Below are positions 12,902-22,773 of a stretch of DNA of 64,000 nucleotides, piece by piece; position 1 is the first letter of the stretch, and each line of letters starts with the position of its first letter. Location: the NCBI RefSeq assembly GCF_903772925.1, contig NZ_LR812090.1:488055-552054 (forward strand). The letters are read 5' to 3'. The notes below the pieces were generated by a model. It did not search any database, was not told the DNA's origin, and saw only the letters and a list, made by a program, of their open reading frames with translations. The position numbers and the translations under genes were made by a program. This DNA is from Alteromonas macleodii (lineage in GTDB: Bacteria; Pseudomonadota; Gammaproteobacteria; Enterobacterales; Alteromonadaceae).

Positions 12902-14034
12902 GAGTAGTTGTTTACGGCGCAGGCCAACTTGCTCAAATGATGTACTTAGCGGGAAGCCCGTTAGGTATTGAGGTTCAAGCTGTGGACGTAAACAACGATA
13001 CCGTTGTACATCCAGTTAGCAAAACCCCACTCGATACAACACTAGCGCAAGCGCTAGAGGATGCCGATGCATTAACAGTAGAGTTTGAGCATGTACCTGA
13101 AAGATTGCTTGAAGAAGCGGCTAAAACAAACAAGTTGATGCCGAATATCGACAGTATTCTAGTTGGTGCCGACCGCGTACGCGAGAAAAAGCTGCTTGAA
13201 AGCATGAAAGTAGCAAACTGTGATCACCAGATAGTGACCGACCTTGCTCAATTAGATGATTGCGTAAAACAGCTTGGTAGCAAACTTATTCTTAAAGCGA
13301 GTCGCGATGGCTACGACGGTTACGGACAGTGGCGTTTAAGTGATGAAGCGGATTTGCCAGCACTAAAACGCTCGCTACAAGGCCTGGACTTAGAAAACGT
13401 GCCATTAGTGGTAGAAAAAATGGTGGCATTCGATAGAGAACTATCATTAATTGGTGTACGCAACGCTAATGGCGACGTGAGAACCTATCCACTTGCTGAA
13501 AATCTGCATCACCAAGGTCAGCTTCATGTGTCGGTCGCGCCTGCAACTAGTGTGGATGATGCTCTTCAGGCTCAAGCTCACGATATTTTCGTGAAACTAG
13601 CTGAAGGCATGGACTACATAGGCGTGCTGGCAGTGGAGCTATTCCAAGTAGGCGATAAACTGCTTGTCAATGAACTTGCTCCGCGTGTACATAACTCTGG
13701 GCATTGGAGCCAGTCAGGCGCTGTAACCAGTCAGTTTGAGAATCACTTGCGTGCTGTTTGCGGTTTGCCTCTTGGCGATACGTCAGCCATAGGGCCTAGT
13801 GCTATGGTTAACATCATTGGTTGCAGCAGCTTTTCACGAGACCTGCTAAGCATTGATGGAAGTCACCTGCACTGGTACGGAAAGTCTGTTCGTGAAAAAC
13901 GCAAAATGGGACACATCAATGTCACCACTAATAGTTATGAAAATTTAGGTGAAAAGCTCATGGCGTTGAGCAAATATTTACCACTTGAGTACTTCCCGAA
14001 ATTAGTTGGTGAAGCAACGCGATTAAAAGGTTGA
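12898..14034 (+). CDS. purK: N5-carboxyaminoimidazole ribonucleotide synthase
   Basis: ATP-grasp ligase making N5-CAIR from AIR, bicarbonate and ATP; its product feeds PurE. 378 residues. The N-terminal nucleotide-like fold starts [13 protein letters not shown], the ATP-grasp core includes [14 protein letters not shown] and [14 protein letters not shown], and the metal ligands are in [12 protein letters not shown]. Overlaps purE by four bases. The -35 box of the tRNA-Thr promoter overlaps its stop codon. Confidence 0.97.
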   Translation: MRVVVYGAGQLAQMMYLAGSPLGIEVQAVDVNNDTVVHPVSKTPLDTTLAQALEDADALTVEFEHVPERLLEEAAKTNKLMPNIDSILVGADRVREKKLLESMKVANCDHQIVTDLAQLDDCVKQLGSKLILKASRDGYDGYGQWRLSDEADLPALKRSLQGLDLENVPLVVEKMVAFDRELSLIGVRNANGDVRTYPLAENLHHQGQLHVSVAPATSVDDALQAQAHDIFVKLAEGMDYIGVLAVELFQVGDKLLVNELAPRVHNSGHWSQSGAVTSQFENHLRAVCGLPLGDTSAIGPSAMVNIIGCSSFSRDLLSIDGSHLHWYGKSVREKRKMGHINVTTNSYENLGEKLMALSKYLPLEYFPKLVGEATRLKG

Positions 14035-14058
14035 CACCCACGCGTTTATCGCTAGAAT
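14031..14058 (+). promoter_or_regulatory. Promoter of tRNA-Thr
   Basis: TTGACA at 14031-14036, a 16-base spacer and TAGAAT at 14053-14058, about 37 bases before the mature tRNA. The consensus -35 overlaps the purK stop. A GC-rich stretch (GCATCCGC) follows the -10, as in many stable-RNA promoters. Confidence 0.75.
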
Positions 14059-14094
14059 ACGCATCCGCTGTCTAGGCAGCGGTTTTTAAAGTGT

Positions 14095-14170
<76 letters not shown>

Positions 14171-14236
14171 TTTTTCTTTTTTCCTATGCCAAACTTACGT
14201 ACACTTGCTTACGAATACTCATTCGGAGCAGACTGT

Positions 14237-14818
14237 ATGTCACTTTTTTCCAAATCACTTAAACCTTTAGTTATCGTTACTGGCTTATTTTCTTTAAGCT
14301 TGTCTGGGACTATTTCAGCCCATGGCAATGATCATGATAACCACCACAAGCCAGAAGAGCAGCACAGGCACGCCAGTAAGCAAACTGACGTTATGGTGAT
14401 GAACGGTTACGCCAGAGCAACCTTTGCCTTGGCAAAAACCGGCGCAGTGTACTTTACTTTACATAATCAAAGTAAAAGCGATAAAACGCTGATATCTGTT
14501 TTAGTACCCCAAGATATAGCAAGTGATGCGCAAATCCACACAACGGTTATGCAAGATGACGTCATGAAAATGCGTGAGCTAACTGAAGGGGTTAAGGTTA
14601 AAGCGGGCCAAATGATTGCGTTTGAACCAGGTGGTCGCCACATAATGCTGTTGGGACTGACCAAAGGTTTAAAAGAGGGTAGTGAAATAGCGCTAACACT
14701 TAAGTTTGACGATGCGAGCGAGGCTAAGGTAAGACTGCCTGTTAAAAAAGAGCCATCAGCTGGAAAAGAGCCATCAGCCAAAAAAGAAACGGGTGATGGC
14801 CATCATCACCACCATTAG
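14237..14818 (+). CDS. PCu(A)C-family periplasmic copper chaperone, His-rich
   Basis: 193 residues from the ATG at 14237, chosen because GGAG lies eight bases upstream and a signal peptide follows directly (IVTGLFSLSLSGTISA). The PCuAC core has the expected H..M..HIM pattern: H in DAQIHTTVMQDDVMKM, then GGRHIMLLGL. These ligands bind Cu(I) for delivery to cytochrome oxidase CuA sites. Two additions are unusual: a His/Asp-rich segment after the signal peptide (HGNDHDNHH) and a tail with duplicated KEPSA followed by five His. Both could bind extra copper. Lies just after tRNA-Thr with no oxidase genes nearby. Confidence 0.88.
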   Translation: MSLFSKSLKPLVIVTGLFSLSLSGTISAHGNDHDNHHKPEEQHRHASKQTDVMVMNGYARATFALAKTGAVYFTLHNQSKSDKTLISVLVPQDIASDAQIHTTVMQDDVMKMRELTEGVKVKAGQMIAFEPGGRHIMLLGLTKGLKEGSEIALTLKFDDASEAKVRLPVKKEPSAGKEPSAKKETGDGHHHHH

Positions 14819-15005
14819 TCAGATATCTAAGACAAAACGCTTAACGTCATCGATTAATACGATGGAAGCAATTAACTAAACCGTTAATCTAAATCAAAAA
14901 TTATAGAGTATTATTAACCTATATTATCAAGACCTAGATTTTTGATGGCCAAGAAACTGGCTGAACGAAAATCTCTAAAAGGGTTTCAACGTTAAGGAGT
15001 GTGAC

Positions 15006-15479
15006 ATGAGCAAGATTGATATTGGTATTTCTGAAAGCGATCGTAACGCAGTAGCAGAAGGCCTGAAAAAGCTATTGGCCGATTCTTACACTTTGTACCT
15101 TCAAACGCATAACTTCCATTGGAATGTAGAAGGGCCGCAGTTCCGTGAACTGCATCTTATGTTTGAAGAGCATTACACCGAACTTGCGGAAGCGGTAGAC
15201 GAAATCGCAGAGCGTATCCGTACTTTAGGTGTTTCAGCGCCGGGCACATATAAGTCGTTCGCTGAACTTAGTTCAATTGAAGAAGTTGAAGGTGTGCCTG
15301 AGGCCAACGAAATGGTTCGCTTACTGACTCATGGTCATGAGCAAGTAGTGAAAACGTGCCGCGAATCATTAAAGCTAGCGCAAGATGCGGACGATGAATC
15401 ATCTGCAGCGCTAATCGGTGACCGCATGCGTGTTCACGAGAAAACAGCGTGGATGCTTCGTGCAACGCTTCCAAAATAA
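15006..15479 (+). CDS. dps: Dps/ferritin-like DNA-protection protein
   Basis: 157 residues, the usual Dps length. The ferroxidase residues lie in [16 protein letters not shown] and [19 protein letters not shown], shared between subunits in the dodecamer. Dps oxidises Fe(II) with peroxide, stores iron and shields DNA in stress. AAGGAG lies about seven bases before the ATG. The AT-rich 190 bp upstream probably holds its promoter, but I recognised no certain OxyR or Fur site. A hairpin terminator follows 81 bp after the stop. Confidence 0.94.
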   Translation: MSKIDIGISESDRNAVAEGLKKLLADSYTLYLQTHNFHWNVEGPQFRELHLMFEEHYTELAEAVDEIAERIRTLGVSAPGTYKSFAELSSIEEVEGVPEANEMVRLLTHGHEQVVKTCRESLKLAQDADDESSAALIGDRMRVHEKTAWMLRATLPK

Positions 15480-15560
15480 ATACGCCGCCGTGGTGAAGGT
15501 GGTTCGCATCGTTTAGACGACAAACTAACTTTATCGCATTAGCGAGTAAAACTATCACAA

Positions 15561-15588
15561 AGGGTACAGCAGCGCTGTACCCTTTTTT
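15561..15588 (+). terminator. Intrinsic terminator of dps
   Basis: Stem AGGGTACAG / CTGTACCCT with a five-base loop and a run of T's. Confidence 0.9.
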
Positions 15589-15666
15589 GTATACTGCTAT
15601 AACTTAAAAAATAATAGAAGAAGTCTGTGCAACCAAACACAGCTTCTGTAAAAGAGGCTTCTAACG

Positions 15667-16860
15667 ATGAAACCATTAAGCACTTTAGCAGTTAAGTCCA
15701 AACCCTTAAGCACGTTAGCGCGCCCGATAGCGTGCGCAGTAGCGAGTGCAATGGCGCTAACGGTAAGCCAATTCGCCCTAGCTCATGGCGATCATAAGCA
15801 TGGCGAAGCGCATGAAATTACTGACAGCGATATAACCGTAACCACGCTTGCTGAAGGTTTAGAGCATCCATGGGGCATGGTGTTTTTACCTGATGGAGAC
15901 TTGCTGGTAACCGAACGAGCGGGTGGTATCCAACGATTGTCAAAAGACGGTAAATTGTCAGGGCGCCTAAACAACGTACCAGAAGTGGTCGCGCAGAACC
16001 AAGGTGGTATGTTAGACATTACCATCGACCCAGACTTTGCCAGCAACAACACAATTTATTTCTGTTACAGCAAAGCGAGTGAGAAAGAAGGCAAGCCTGG
16101 CAGCAGTAGTAGTGTTGCAAAAGCCACGCTTACTGATTCGGGCCTTGAGAATGTCGATGTTATCTTCAGTGCCGACTCTATTGTCGATAATGGCTTTCAC
16201 TTTGGCTGTCGCTTAGCATTCGATGCTAAAAAGCACTTATACGTGACCATGGGCGATCGCTATAAGTACATGAAAGAAGCGCAGAACACCGATAATCACT
16301 TTGGTAAAATTGTGCGTATCAACCGTGACGGCAGCGCAGTAGAGGATAACCCCTTTACCGATGGCAATGCCCCTGAAATATTTAGCTATGGTCACCGCAA
16401 TGTCCAAGGCGTAACTATTCACCCTGAAACCGGCGCAGTTTGGGCGATGGAACACGGTCCTAAAGGCGGTGATGAAATTAATATCTTAGAGCGCGGTGCG
16501 AACTACGGTTGGCCAGAAATTACCTATGGCGTTGACTACAGCGGCGATATTATCAGCGATAAAACTCATATGGATGGTATGCAGCAGCCTTGGTTGTACT
16601 GGGATCCGTCCATTGCACCAAGCGGCTTAACCTTCTATCAGGGCGACATGTTTAAAGAGTGGAACGGCGATATATTAGTGGGCTCTTTAAAATTTACGCA
16701 CCTTCGCCGTATCAAGGTAGAAGATGGAAAGCCAGATGAGCAGTTCGAGTATGTTCGAGACAATCACGACCGCATCCGCGACGTAGAAGTGGGGCCAGAT
16801 GGTGCTATTTACTTACTGACAGACGCGCCCAATGGCAAAGTTGTGAAGCTGACCAAATAA
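15667..16860 (+). CDS. PQQ-dependent sugar (aldose) dehydrogenase, YliI/Asd-like, exported
   Basis: 397 residues with an N-terminal signal region. The six-bladed propeller of the glucose/sorbosone dehydrogenase family is shown by LEHPWGMVFLPDGDLLVTERAGG, the NQGGMLDITIDPDF segment, SYGHRNVQG, MEHGPKGGDEIN and GANYGWPEITYG. Family members oxidise aldose sugars in the periplasm using PQQ and calcium. The signal region holds an imperfect duplication of KPLSTLA (residues 2-8 and 12-18), and a His-rich HGDHKHGEAH follows. Stands alone between two terminators, with no PQQ synthesis genes nearby. Confidence 0.88.
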   Translation: MKPLSTLAVKSKPLSTLARPIACAVASAMALTVSQFALAHGDHKHGEAHEITDSDITVTTLAEGLEHPWGMVFLPDGDLLVTERAGGIQRLSKDGKLSGRLNNVPEVVAQNQGGMLDITIDPDFASNNTIYFCYSKASEKEGKPGSSSSVAKATLTDSGLENVDVIFSADSIVDNGFHFGCRLAFDAKKHLYVTMGDRYKYMKEAQNTDNHFGKIVRINRDGSAVEDNPFTDGNAPEIFSYGHRNVQGVTIHPETGAVWAMEHGPKGGDEINILERGANYGWPEITYGVDYSGDIISDKTHMDGMQQPWLYWDPSIAPSGLTFYQGDMFKEWNGDILVGSLKFTHLRRIKVEDGKPDEQFEYVRDNHDRIRDVEVGPDGAIYLLTDAPNGKVVKLTK

Positions 16861-16880
16861 GGGTCGATGATAAAAAAAGA

Positions 16881-16913
16881 AAGGCGCCATTTTCACTGAA
16901 GGGCGCCTTTTTT
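16881..16913 (+). terminator. Intrinsic terminator of the sugar dehydrogenase
   Basis: Stem AAGGCGCC / GGCGCCTT with a loop of about 13 bases and six T's. The convergent S9 peptidase gene ends 30 bp to the right. Confidence 0.85.
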
Positions 16914-16942
16914 CTTAAAGAGAGCTCATAATTTAAACCGAT

Positions 16943-19051
16943 TTACTCGCTGTCGTTGTCTTTCTTGTGGCGCTCAAACCACGCCACAATATTTCCCACC
17001 TTTTGAATCAAGCGAGAGGGGCGGCTTGCAATGCCGTGTGAAGCCCCTGGAATTCGCACCATCGCCGCATCCACACCTTGCAGTTTCAGCGCTTGGTAAT
17101 ATTGCTCGGTTTCACTGATGGGGGTGCGGTGATCGGCTTCGCCGGTTAGCAGCATAGTTGGCGTTACTACATTACCCACTAAACTTAGCGGGCTGCGCTG
17201 CCACAACTTATCGGCAATTTTCCAAGGCATATCAGCCATCCAATATTGGCTAAAGTAAGGATATGCATCAGCCGTCAACGAAAAGCTCATCCAGTTGATA
17301 ACGGGTTTCGCCACTACTGCCGCACTAAAGCGCTCAGTTTTACCAATAGACCAGGCAGTAAGTGTACCGCCACCCGAGCCGCCGGTAATAAACAAGTTCT
17401 CTGAATCAACATAGCCTTGTTCAACAACGGCGTCTACCACGTCCATCAAGTCGTTGTAGTCTTCTGACGGGTAGTTATGGTGAATTAAATTACCAAATTC
17501 TTCACCGTATGAGCTACTGCCTCTTGGGTTAGCCCATACCACAACATAACCTTGCGCCGCCATTAGCTGAATTTCCATAGCAAAATGAGGGCCGTAGGCC
17601 GCATGAGGACCGCCGTGAATTTCTAATATCAGCGGGTATTTCTTGCTGCTATCGAATCCAGGTGGCAAAGCAATCCATGCGTCGATAGGTAGTTCGTCAA
17701 CACTTGATTCTACGGAAAGATCTTGTACCTCTGCCAACGTCTTATGCCCGAGTGCGTCGTTATTTAAAGCGGTAAGCACTGTGTCGTCTTTACCTTTTCT
17801 GTAAAGCGCTAAGTCGCCAGGCATGGTGCGGCTGGCAGTGGTATAAACGATGTCACCTTTTTCACTAACTGCAAAGTCACCTGACGTGTAAGGGCGGCCA
17901 AAGGCCTGACCGCCAATACTTACATCAATAGTTCTTACATCACCTTTAAGGTTGACTGTAGCAAGCTTAGTCTCGCCATGATCAAGATAAGAGAAAACTA
18001 ATCCGCGACTGTCTTTACGCCACGTGAACTTACCTAAGCTTCTATCTAACGATGTAGTTAAGCGGGTGATATCACCACTTTTAAGCTCTAGTACAACAAT
18101 GTCACCGTTTTGGTATGAAAGCTTTCTGTCGTTTAGCTGAGTAAACGCAAGGTACTTTCCGTCGGGGCTTAAGGTTGGTCTGCCTTCAGGGCCCTCCATA
18201 TCGGTAACTTGTTCAACTGCCGCTGTGCTTACGTTCACTTTGTAGATATCGCCAGACAATGGGTGCAGCGCATAGTCTTCTCGCTGCGGTGTGGCGAAAT
18301 AAATCCAGTCATTGTTTCTAGAAAAGGCAAGGGTACCGCCGCTTGGGAATTTCCCCATTGTTAACTGTCGCGGTGTGCCGCCTTCCACAGGTAAAACAAA
18401 AATCTGATCGAAGCCTTCGCGCAAGTAGCCTATGCCGTCACCTCTATATTTTACCGCGTCAATATAGGTGGCTTGGTCAGCCCACTTTGCTCCTTTTGGC
18501 TTGCTCGGCATTCCTGTAAACAATGGCTTTTGCTTTTCTTCGGTAAACTGCGTAAAGGCTAAAGTTTTGCTGTCGTGAGACCAGGTTAACTGGCGAGGTG
18601 TCTCGCTGGTATTGGTTAAACGCACAGACTGCATTGTATCTAAATAATAAAGGTGGATTTGTGCGCGGCCGTTGACCGATTTTGTATACGCCACCATTTT
18701 ACCGTTGGGCGACAAAGTCGCCTGTGACAAGTTCTCGTCTAGTCCGATAAACGGGCGATGCTCACCTGATTTAATGTTCACCTGCCACAATCGGCTTTGT
18801 CTTCCGTCAGTCATGACATCCATGCTTTGACGAGAATAAATGACTGTTTCTTTATCAAGGAATTGAGGGTTAGCGACAAATTCCAAGTTAAAGGTATCTT
18901 CGTACGTTAGCGCATTTACGCTATCTGAATCAGAGCCAGAATTTTGCAACGCACTGGCTTGGCTGATACCTAAAACCAATAATGATAATGCTGTCGAGGT
19001 AGCTAATAAGCCTTGTCGCATAGGGCGAAGGGGGAAACGAGACACAAACAT
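16943..19051 (-). CDS. Exported S9-family serine peptidase (acylaminoacyl peptidase / DPP-like)
   Basis: 702 residues: signal peptide (STALSLLVLGISQASA), a beta-propeller of WD40-like repeats (LSPNGKMVAYTKS, WSHDSKTLAFTQF, LSPDGKYLAFTQL), then an alpha/beta hydrolase domain from about residue 440. Triad residues are visible: Ser in FITGGSGGGTLTAW, Asp in LTGEADHRTPI and His in PGASHGIASRP. Such enzymes cut short peptides in the periplasm. No operon partner is evident; the gene to its right (DUF962) has a separate upstream region. Confidence 0.92.
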   Translation of the reverse strand: MFVSRFPLRPMRQGLLATSTALSLLVLGISQASALQNSGSDSDSVNALTYEDTFNLEFVANPQFLDKETVIYSRQSMDVMTDGRQSRLWQVNIKSGEHRPFIGLDENLSQATLSPNGKMVAYTKSVNGRAQIHLYYLDTMQSVRLTNTSETPRQLTWSHDSKTLAFTQFTEEKQKPLFTGMPSKPKGAKWADQATYIDAVKYRGDGIGYLREGFDQIFVLPVEGGTPRQLTMGKFPSGGTLAFSRNNDWIYFATPQREDYALHPLSGDIYKVNVSTAAVEQVTDMEGPEGRPTLSPDGKYLAFTQLNDRKLSYQNGDIVVLELKSGDITRLTTSLDRSLGKFTWRKDSRGLVFSYLDHGETKLATVNLKGDVRTIDVSIGGQAFGRPYTSGDFAVSEKGDIVYTTASRTMPGDLALYRKGKDDTVLTALNNDALGHKTLAEVQDLSVESSVDELPIDAWIALPPGFDSSKKYPLILEIHGGPHAAYGPHFAMEIQLMAAQGYVVVWANPRGSSSYGEEFGNLIHHNYPSEDYNDLMDVVDAVVEQGYVDSENLFITGGSGGGTLTAWSIGKTERFSAAVVAKPVINWMSFSLTADAYPYFSQYWMADMPWKIADKLWQRSPLSLVGNVVTPTMLLTGEADHRTPISETEQYYQALKLQGVDAAMVRIPGASHGIASRPSRLIQKVGNIVAWFERHKKDNDSE

Positions 19052-19343
19052 GTTTGTTCCTTTTGTTATTCTTGTTGCGCTAAGCGCGATAGGTAATGTG
19101 TTCGCAGTCGTGCTCTTAACGTTAACGCTAGGGTTAATTTAGTAAACTGTGAACCTTATTCTCAACCATATCGCTTTCGTTTCCATTATGTAAAGGGTGT
19201 GCGGTGAAGGGGCAGGATTGTCCGTTAAAAGTGCGTATTACTGCATGTATCGCAACACATAGCGCTATGTATAACAATGGGAGGCTAACAGCGGGTATTA
19301 TCGGTAATAACGCAGTATCGCCGTTGTCTAATTCTCACAAGGC

Positions 19344-19676
19344 TTATTCACCTTTAAGGCTAATTTTGCCCACCAGAATATCTTTAAACATAACCCAATC
19401 GCCCATCAAACTGTAAAGGGGGTGTTTGAATGTGGCGGGGCGATTTTTCTCAAAAAAGAAGTGTCCTACCCACGCAAAGCCGTAACCTACTAGCGGTATA
19501 AACCACAGTAGCGACCAGCTCGCCATATATATTGCCAGCGCTATAACGCTAAGTACTAGCCAAGAGCCGATAAAATGAAGCGTGCGGCATGTGCCGTCTT
19601 TATGCTCATTTAAATAAAACGGGTAAAACTCTTTGAATGAAGCAAACTGAGTGTCTGTGCTGGTTTGTGTAGTCAT
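19344..19676 (-). CDS. DUF962 / Mpo1-like membrane protein
   Basis: 110 residues. The family features are visible: FYPFYLNEHKDGTCRTLHFIGSWLV, two to three membrane segments (residues ~37-70) and GHFFFEKNRPATFKHPLYSLMGDWVMF. Yeast Mpo1 is a 2-hydroxy fatty acid dioxygenase with a His-based iron centre; the conserved His residues here (HKDG, LHFIG, VGHFFFEKN) fit that family. Whether the bacterial protein has the same reaction is not known. Single gene. Confidence 0.85.
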   Translation of the reverse strand: MTTQTSTDTQFASFKEFYPFYLNEHKDGTCRTLHFIGSWLVLSVIALAIYMASWSLLWFIPLVGYGFAWVGHFFFEKNRPATFKHPLYSLMGDWVMFKDILVGKISLKGE

Positions 19677-19926
19677 AAAACCCTCTCGGCCAAATCTTAA
19701 AGATGTAGGGTGGCTTGATAATAAAGTAGCTCAATAGAGCGAATTTACACTACATTAACATTCATTGAGATTGTAGATTGTCGTGAAAGCGACAAAGACG
19801 AAATGGCTGCTTTTATAAAAAGAGTATGTCGCTCATTGCGAAACTAAAGATAACGCGCGTTAACCTTGTAATTTTACAGCGTCTGCCCCATATTCCTCTC
19901 AATACAAGAAATTAAAGGCCTGCGTC

Positions 19927-20796
19927 ATGGAAAATCTCGTTGCAAATAGCCAAGCAACCATCGTGGATATTACGGTAGAAAACTTTCAGCAAATTATTGT
20001 AGAAGCATCACAAGAAAAACTAGTGCTTATCGATTTCTGGGCTGATTGGTGCGAACCTTGTAAAGACCTAATGCCCATATTAGAAAAGCTGGCAGGTGAA
20101 TATAGCCAGCATTTGATTTTGGCCAAAGTAGACTGCGAAGCACAGCAAGAAGTGGCGGCTCAGTTTGGTATTAGAAGCCTACCAACGGTGATGGTGGTGC
20201 AAAATGGTCAGCCCGTCGATGGCTTTGCAGGTGTACAACCTGAGCAGCAAATTCGTGAAATGCTGGATAAATATTTGCCAAACCCAGAAGATGACCTACT
20301 TGCCACTGCTGGCAAGGCGATCCAACAAGGGGATTACGCAGAAGCACTGCCAGCGGCAAAAGAAGCCTTAACGCTTAACCCTGATAACGTAAACGCTAAG
20401 TATATGCTTATTGATTGCTACGTTGAGACTGGCTCTATCGATGCAGCTAAAGCTTTGCTTGAAGAGATTAAGCTAGTAGATCAAGATTCTCGCTATAAGA
20501 GTTTGGCTGGCAAAATTGAACTTGCAGAACAAGCGGCAGATACGCCTGAAATACGCCAGCTTCAAGCGGCAGTAGAAGCGAGCCCTGATGACCTGCAGCT
20601 TAAGGTTGACCTAGCTGTACAGTTGCAGCAAGCGAACAAAGCACAAGATGCACTAGAACTTCTTTATACTGTATTAAAGAAAGAACTTGGCTTTGGCGAT
20701 GCCAGAAAGTTAATGATGGATATGATGAACGCACTCGCTGACGGCGACCCGCTTAAGTCAGAGTATCGTCGTAAAGTCTATAGCTTGTTGTACTAA
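19927..20796 (+). CDS. cnoX: Thioredoxin-TPR chaperedoxin CnoX (YbbN)
   Basis: 289 residues: a thioredoxin domain (1-~115) followed by TPR-type helical repeats, the length and layout of E. coli CnoX/YbbN. CnoX binds oxidised or unfolded proteins and hands them to GroEL. The active site here is WCEPCK, with both cysteines. E. coli CnoX has lost the first Cys, whereas the Caulobacter protein keeps a redox-active CxxC, so this one may also reduce disulfides. The tail repeats include AEALPAAKEALTLNPDNVNAKY. Confidence 0.9.
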   Translation: MENLVANSQATIVDITVENFQQIIVEASQEKLVLIDFWADWCEPCKDLMPILEKLAGEYSQHLILAKVDCEAQQEVAAQFGIRSLPTVMVVQNGQPVDGFAGVQPEQQIREMLDKYLPNPEDDLLATAGKAIQQGDYAEALPAAKEALTLNPDNVNAKYMLIDCYVETGSIDAAKALLEEIKLVDQDSRYKSLAGKIELAEQAADTPEIRQLQAAVEASPDDLQLKVDLAVQLQQANKAQDALELLYTVLKKELGFGDARKLMMDMMNALADGDPLKSEYRRKVYSLLY

Positions 20797-20854
20797 GCCT
20801 ATTCGGGTTTTAGCGTTCACAGTAACGCTAAAACCATCGCCTTGGGCTATAAAA

Positions 20855-21274
20855 CTAGCAAATAGGTGAAAACCCTTCCTTATGCAACCAGTTAAGTGCC
20901 TCGAAGTATTTTTCAAAATACTCCCGTTCATAGTTGCTCGTTTCAAAATCACGTTGGTTTGAAGGATGGGTGCGTTCTAGTTGAGCACGCTTGATCATTC
21001 CGCTATCTAGCACATACGCTGAACGACTAAGCCCTTTCGAAATATTTACCTTTATTGCATCCGCTAAACGGGTCTGACATTCCGGCGTAGATAATACCCA
21101 ACGGCGTCCGTCCATTAAGGCTGCCCAAGGCTTATTGTCGAACCTATCAATAAGCTCATGCATTTCCTCTATAAAAAATTCTGTTGTTTTAAGGTTCCAC
21201 GCTCCGGTAGCAAACACTTCAAGAACGTTACCTGAGACATCCAATGAATAATTTCCGTATTTAGGAAAACGCAT
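20855..21274 (-). CDS. Hypothetical protein, possibly STAS/SpoIIAA-like fold
   Basis: 139 residues without a signal peptide or membrane segment. The N-terminal alternation of strands and helices (NYSLDVSGNVLEVFATGAWN, then a long helix with EEMHELIDRF and the strand WAALMDGRRW) resembles the SpoIIAA-like/STAS superfamily of small marine-bacterial proteins. I infer this from pattern only. It is convergent with cnoX (59 bp apart) and no partner is evident. Codon use looks like its neighbours, so it is probably a native gene. Confidence 0.7.
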   Translation of the reverse strand: MRFPKYGNYSLDVSGNVLEVFATGAWNLKTTEFFIEEMHELIDRFDNKPWAALMDGRRWVLSTPECQTRLADAIKVNISKGLSRSAYVLDSGMIKRAQLERTHPSNQRDFETSNYEREYFEKYFEALNWLHKEGFSPIC

Positions 21275-21538
21275 AAAGTACCTTTAATGTGTGTCTGCGT
21301 GGAACAGATGGAGCTTGCTAACTAGACTTACAAATCCAGCTCACCTCTATAGGGTATAGCAGAGTTTTTCAGTTTTGCAGTGGGCGTATGTATATAAGAA
21401 ATAACATTAAGCGCAACGACTTGGGCAAAACTATTTACACCTATTTTGTAAATAAATGTTTTGCTGTAGGCGCAGGTTCATGCGAAGTACGCTGAAGTTT
21501 GATAGGGTTTAAGCGGTTTTAATATTAGGCAATAAAGC

Positions 21539-22717
21539 ATGGCATATCAGCAGTTTTATACGGGGTTTCTCAACGCTAACAAAGGTAAGCAGCACTATGC
21601 GTGTCACAGCCATTATTTTTGGCCAGACTGCACACGCGAAGCAATGCTTAACTATTGGGATGACAGTGCTAAATACGTAGACGAAAAGTGGGGGTATTTT
21701 TTCCAAACTTTAGTACCGGAACTGCAGCAGCGTATTAGCAACATACTGAATACTGGCGCGCCTGAGCAAATCGTTTTTGCGCCAAATACTCATGAATTGC
21801 TTTATCGTATTATGAGCTGCATAGATAGTGCTGCACCTTATAAAGTGGTGTCGACGGACAGCGAGTTTCACAGTTTTCAGCGCCAAGCGAGTAGGCTAGA
21901 AGAACAGGGTGCAATAGAACTTATTACCGTACCTACCAAGCCCTATCATACTTTTTCTTCACGCTTTAAAGCGGCTATTGCCGAACACAATCCTGAGCTA
22001 GTTTTCCTTAGTCAGGTCTTTTTCAACTCTGGTTATGTGGTAAGTGATATTTCACATATTGTACATAGTGTGACTAACGACAATACCCTCGTCGTAGTTG
22101 ATGGTTATCACGGCTTTATGGCAAAGCCTACGGACCTTGCCGATATTGCTCATCGTATTTTTTATCTTTCAGGTAGTTATAAATACGCACAGGCGGGAGA
22201 GGGGGCGTGCTTCGCCCACGTGCCGGTGGGTTGTAAGCTAAGACCCACGTATACCGGCTGGTTTGCCGAATTTGGCGAGTTAGACAAACCCCGCGAGACG
22301 GGCGGTAAAAATAACGTGCAATATAGTTTAGATGGGATGCGCTTTGCCGGTGCCACTATGGATTTTACAGCGCTCTACAGGTTAAGAGCTGTGCTTCGCA
22401 TGTTTGAAGATAATAGTTTAGATGTTGCCACAGTTAACGAATATATAATGGGCATGCAGCGCACATTTCTAGAGAAACTTGCTACCTGCAACCATCCCTT
22501 GCTAAACGAAAAACATCTAGCAGTAAGTGATGAAGCAAACCGAGGGCATTTCCTTACCTTTGAATTAGATAGTGCCGATGAAACAAAAGCCCTTGCTTCA
22601 GCGCTTAAAGAGCACCATATCCTTACCGATTTTAGAGGAAACCGCTTACGGTTTGGTTTTGGTCTGTACCACACCCCTGAGTACATTGATTTAACCGCAC
22701 TGAATCAGAAAGCGTAA
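21539..22717 (+). CDS. PLP-dependent aminotransferase class V-fold enzyme (kynureninase-like)
   Basis: 392 residues of fold-type I PLP architecture. Visible features are NKGKQHYACHSHYFWPD near the N-terminus, FAPNTHELLYRIM, the Asp of VVVDGYHGFMAKP and the Schiff-base Lys in YLSGSYKYAQAGEGACF. The C-terminal small domain ends DFRGNRLRFGFGLYHTPE. The sequence resembles kynureninases and cysteine desulfurase-like enzymes, but the substrate cannot be set from sequence. There are no tryptophan-catabolism genes nearby. A 60-residue DUF2065 gene follows. Confidence 0.83.
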   Translation: MAYQQFYTGFLNANKGKQHYACHSHYFWPDCTREAMLNYWDDSAKYVDEKWGYFFQTLVPELQQRISNILNTGAPEQIVFAPNTHELLYRIMSCIDSAAPYKVVSTDSEFHSFQRQASRLEEQGAIELITVPTKPYHTFSSRFKAAIAEHNPELVFLSQVFFNSGYVVSDISHIVHSVTNDNTLVVVDGYHGFMAKPTDLADIAHRIFYLSGSYKYAQAGEGACFAHVPVGCKLRPTYTGWFAEFGELDKPRETGGKNNVQYSLDGMRFAGATMDFTALYRLRAVLRMFEDNSLDVATVNEYIMGMQRTFLEKLATCNHPLLNEKHLAVSDEANRGHFLTFELDSADETKALASALKEHHILTDFRGNRLRFGFGLYHTPEYIDLTALNQKA

Positions 22718-22773
22718 GTCGTTGCTTTAAACATACGTAAATATTAACGTCACACTTATTTAAGGATAGTTTT

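Noticed and set aside
14880..14940. OxyR or Fur box upstream of dps
   Set aside because: ATAG and CTAT occur but not with OxyR spacing, and no 19-base Fur palindrome was recognised.
19204..19416. 70-codon plus-strand ORF
   Set aside because: Overlaps the real DUF962 gene on the other strand and shows no family features.
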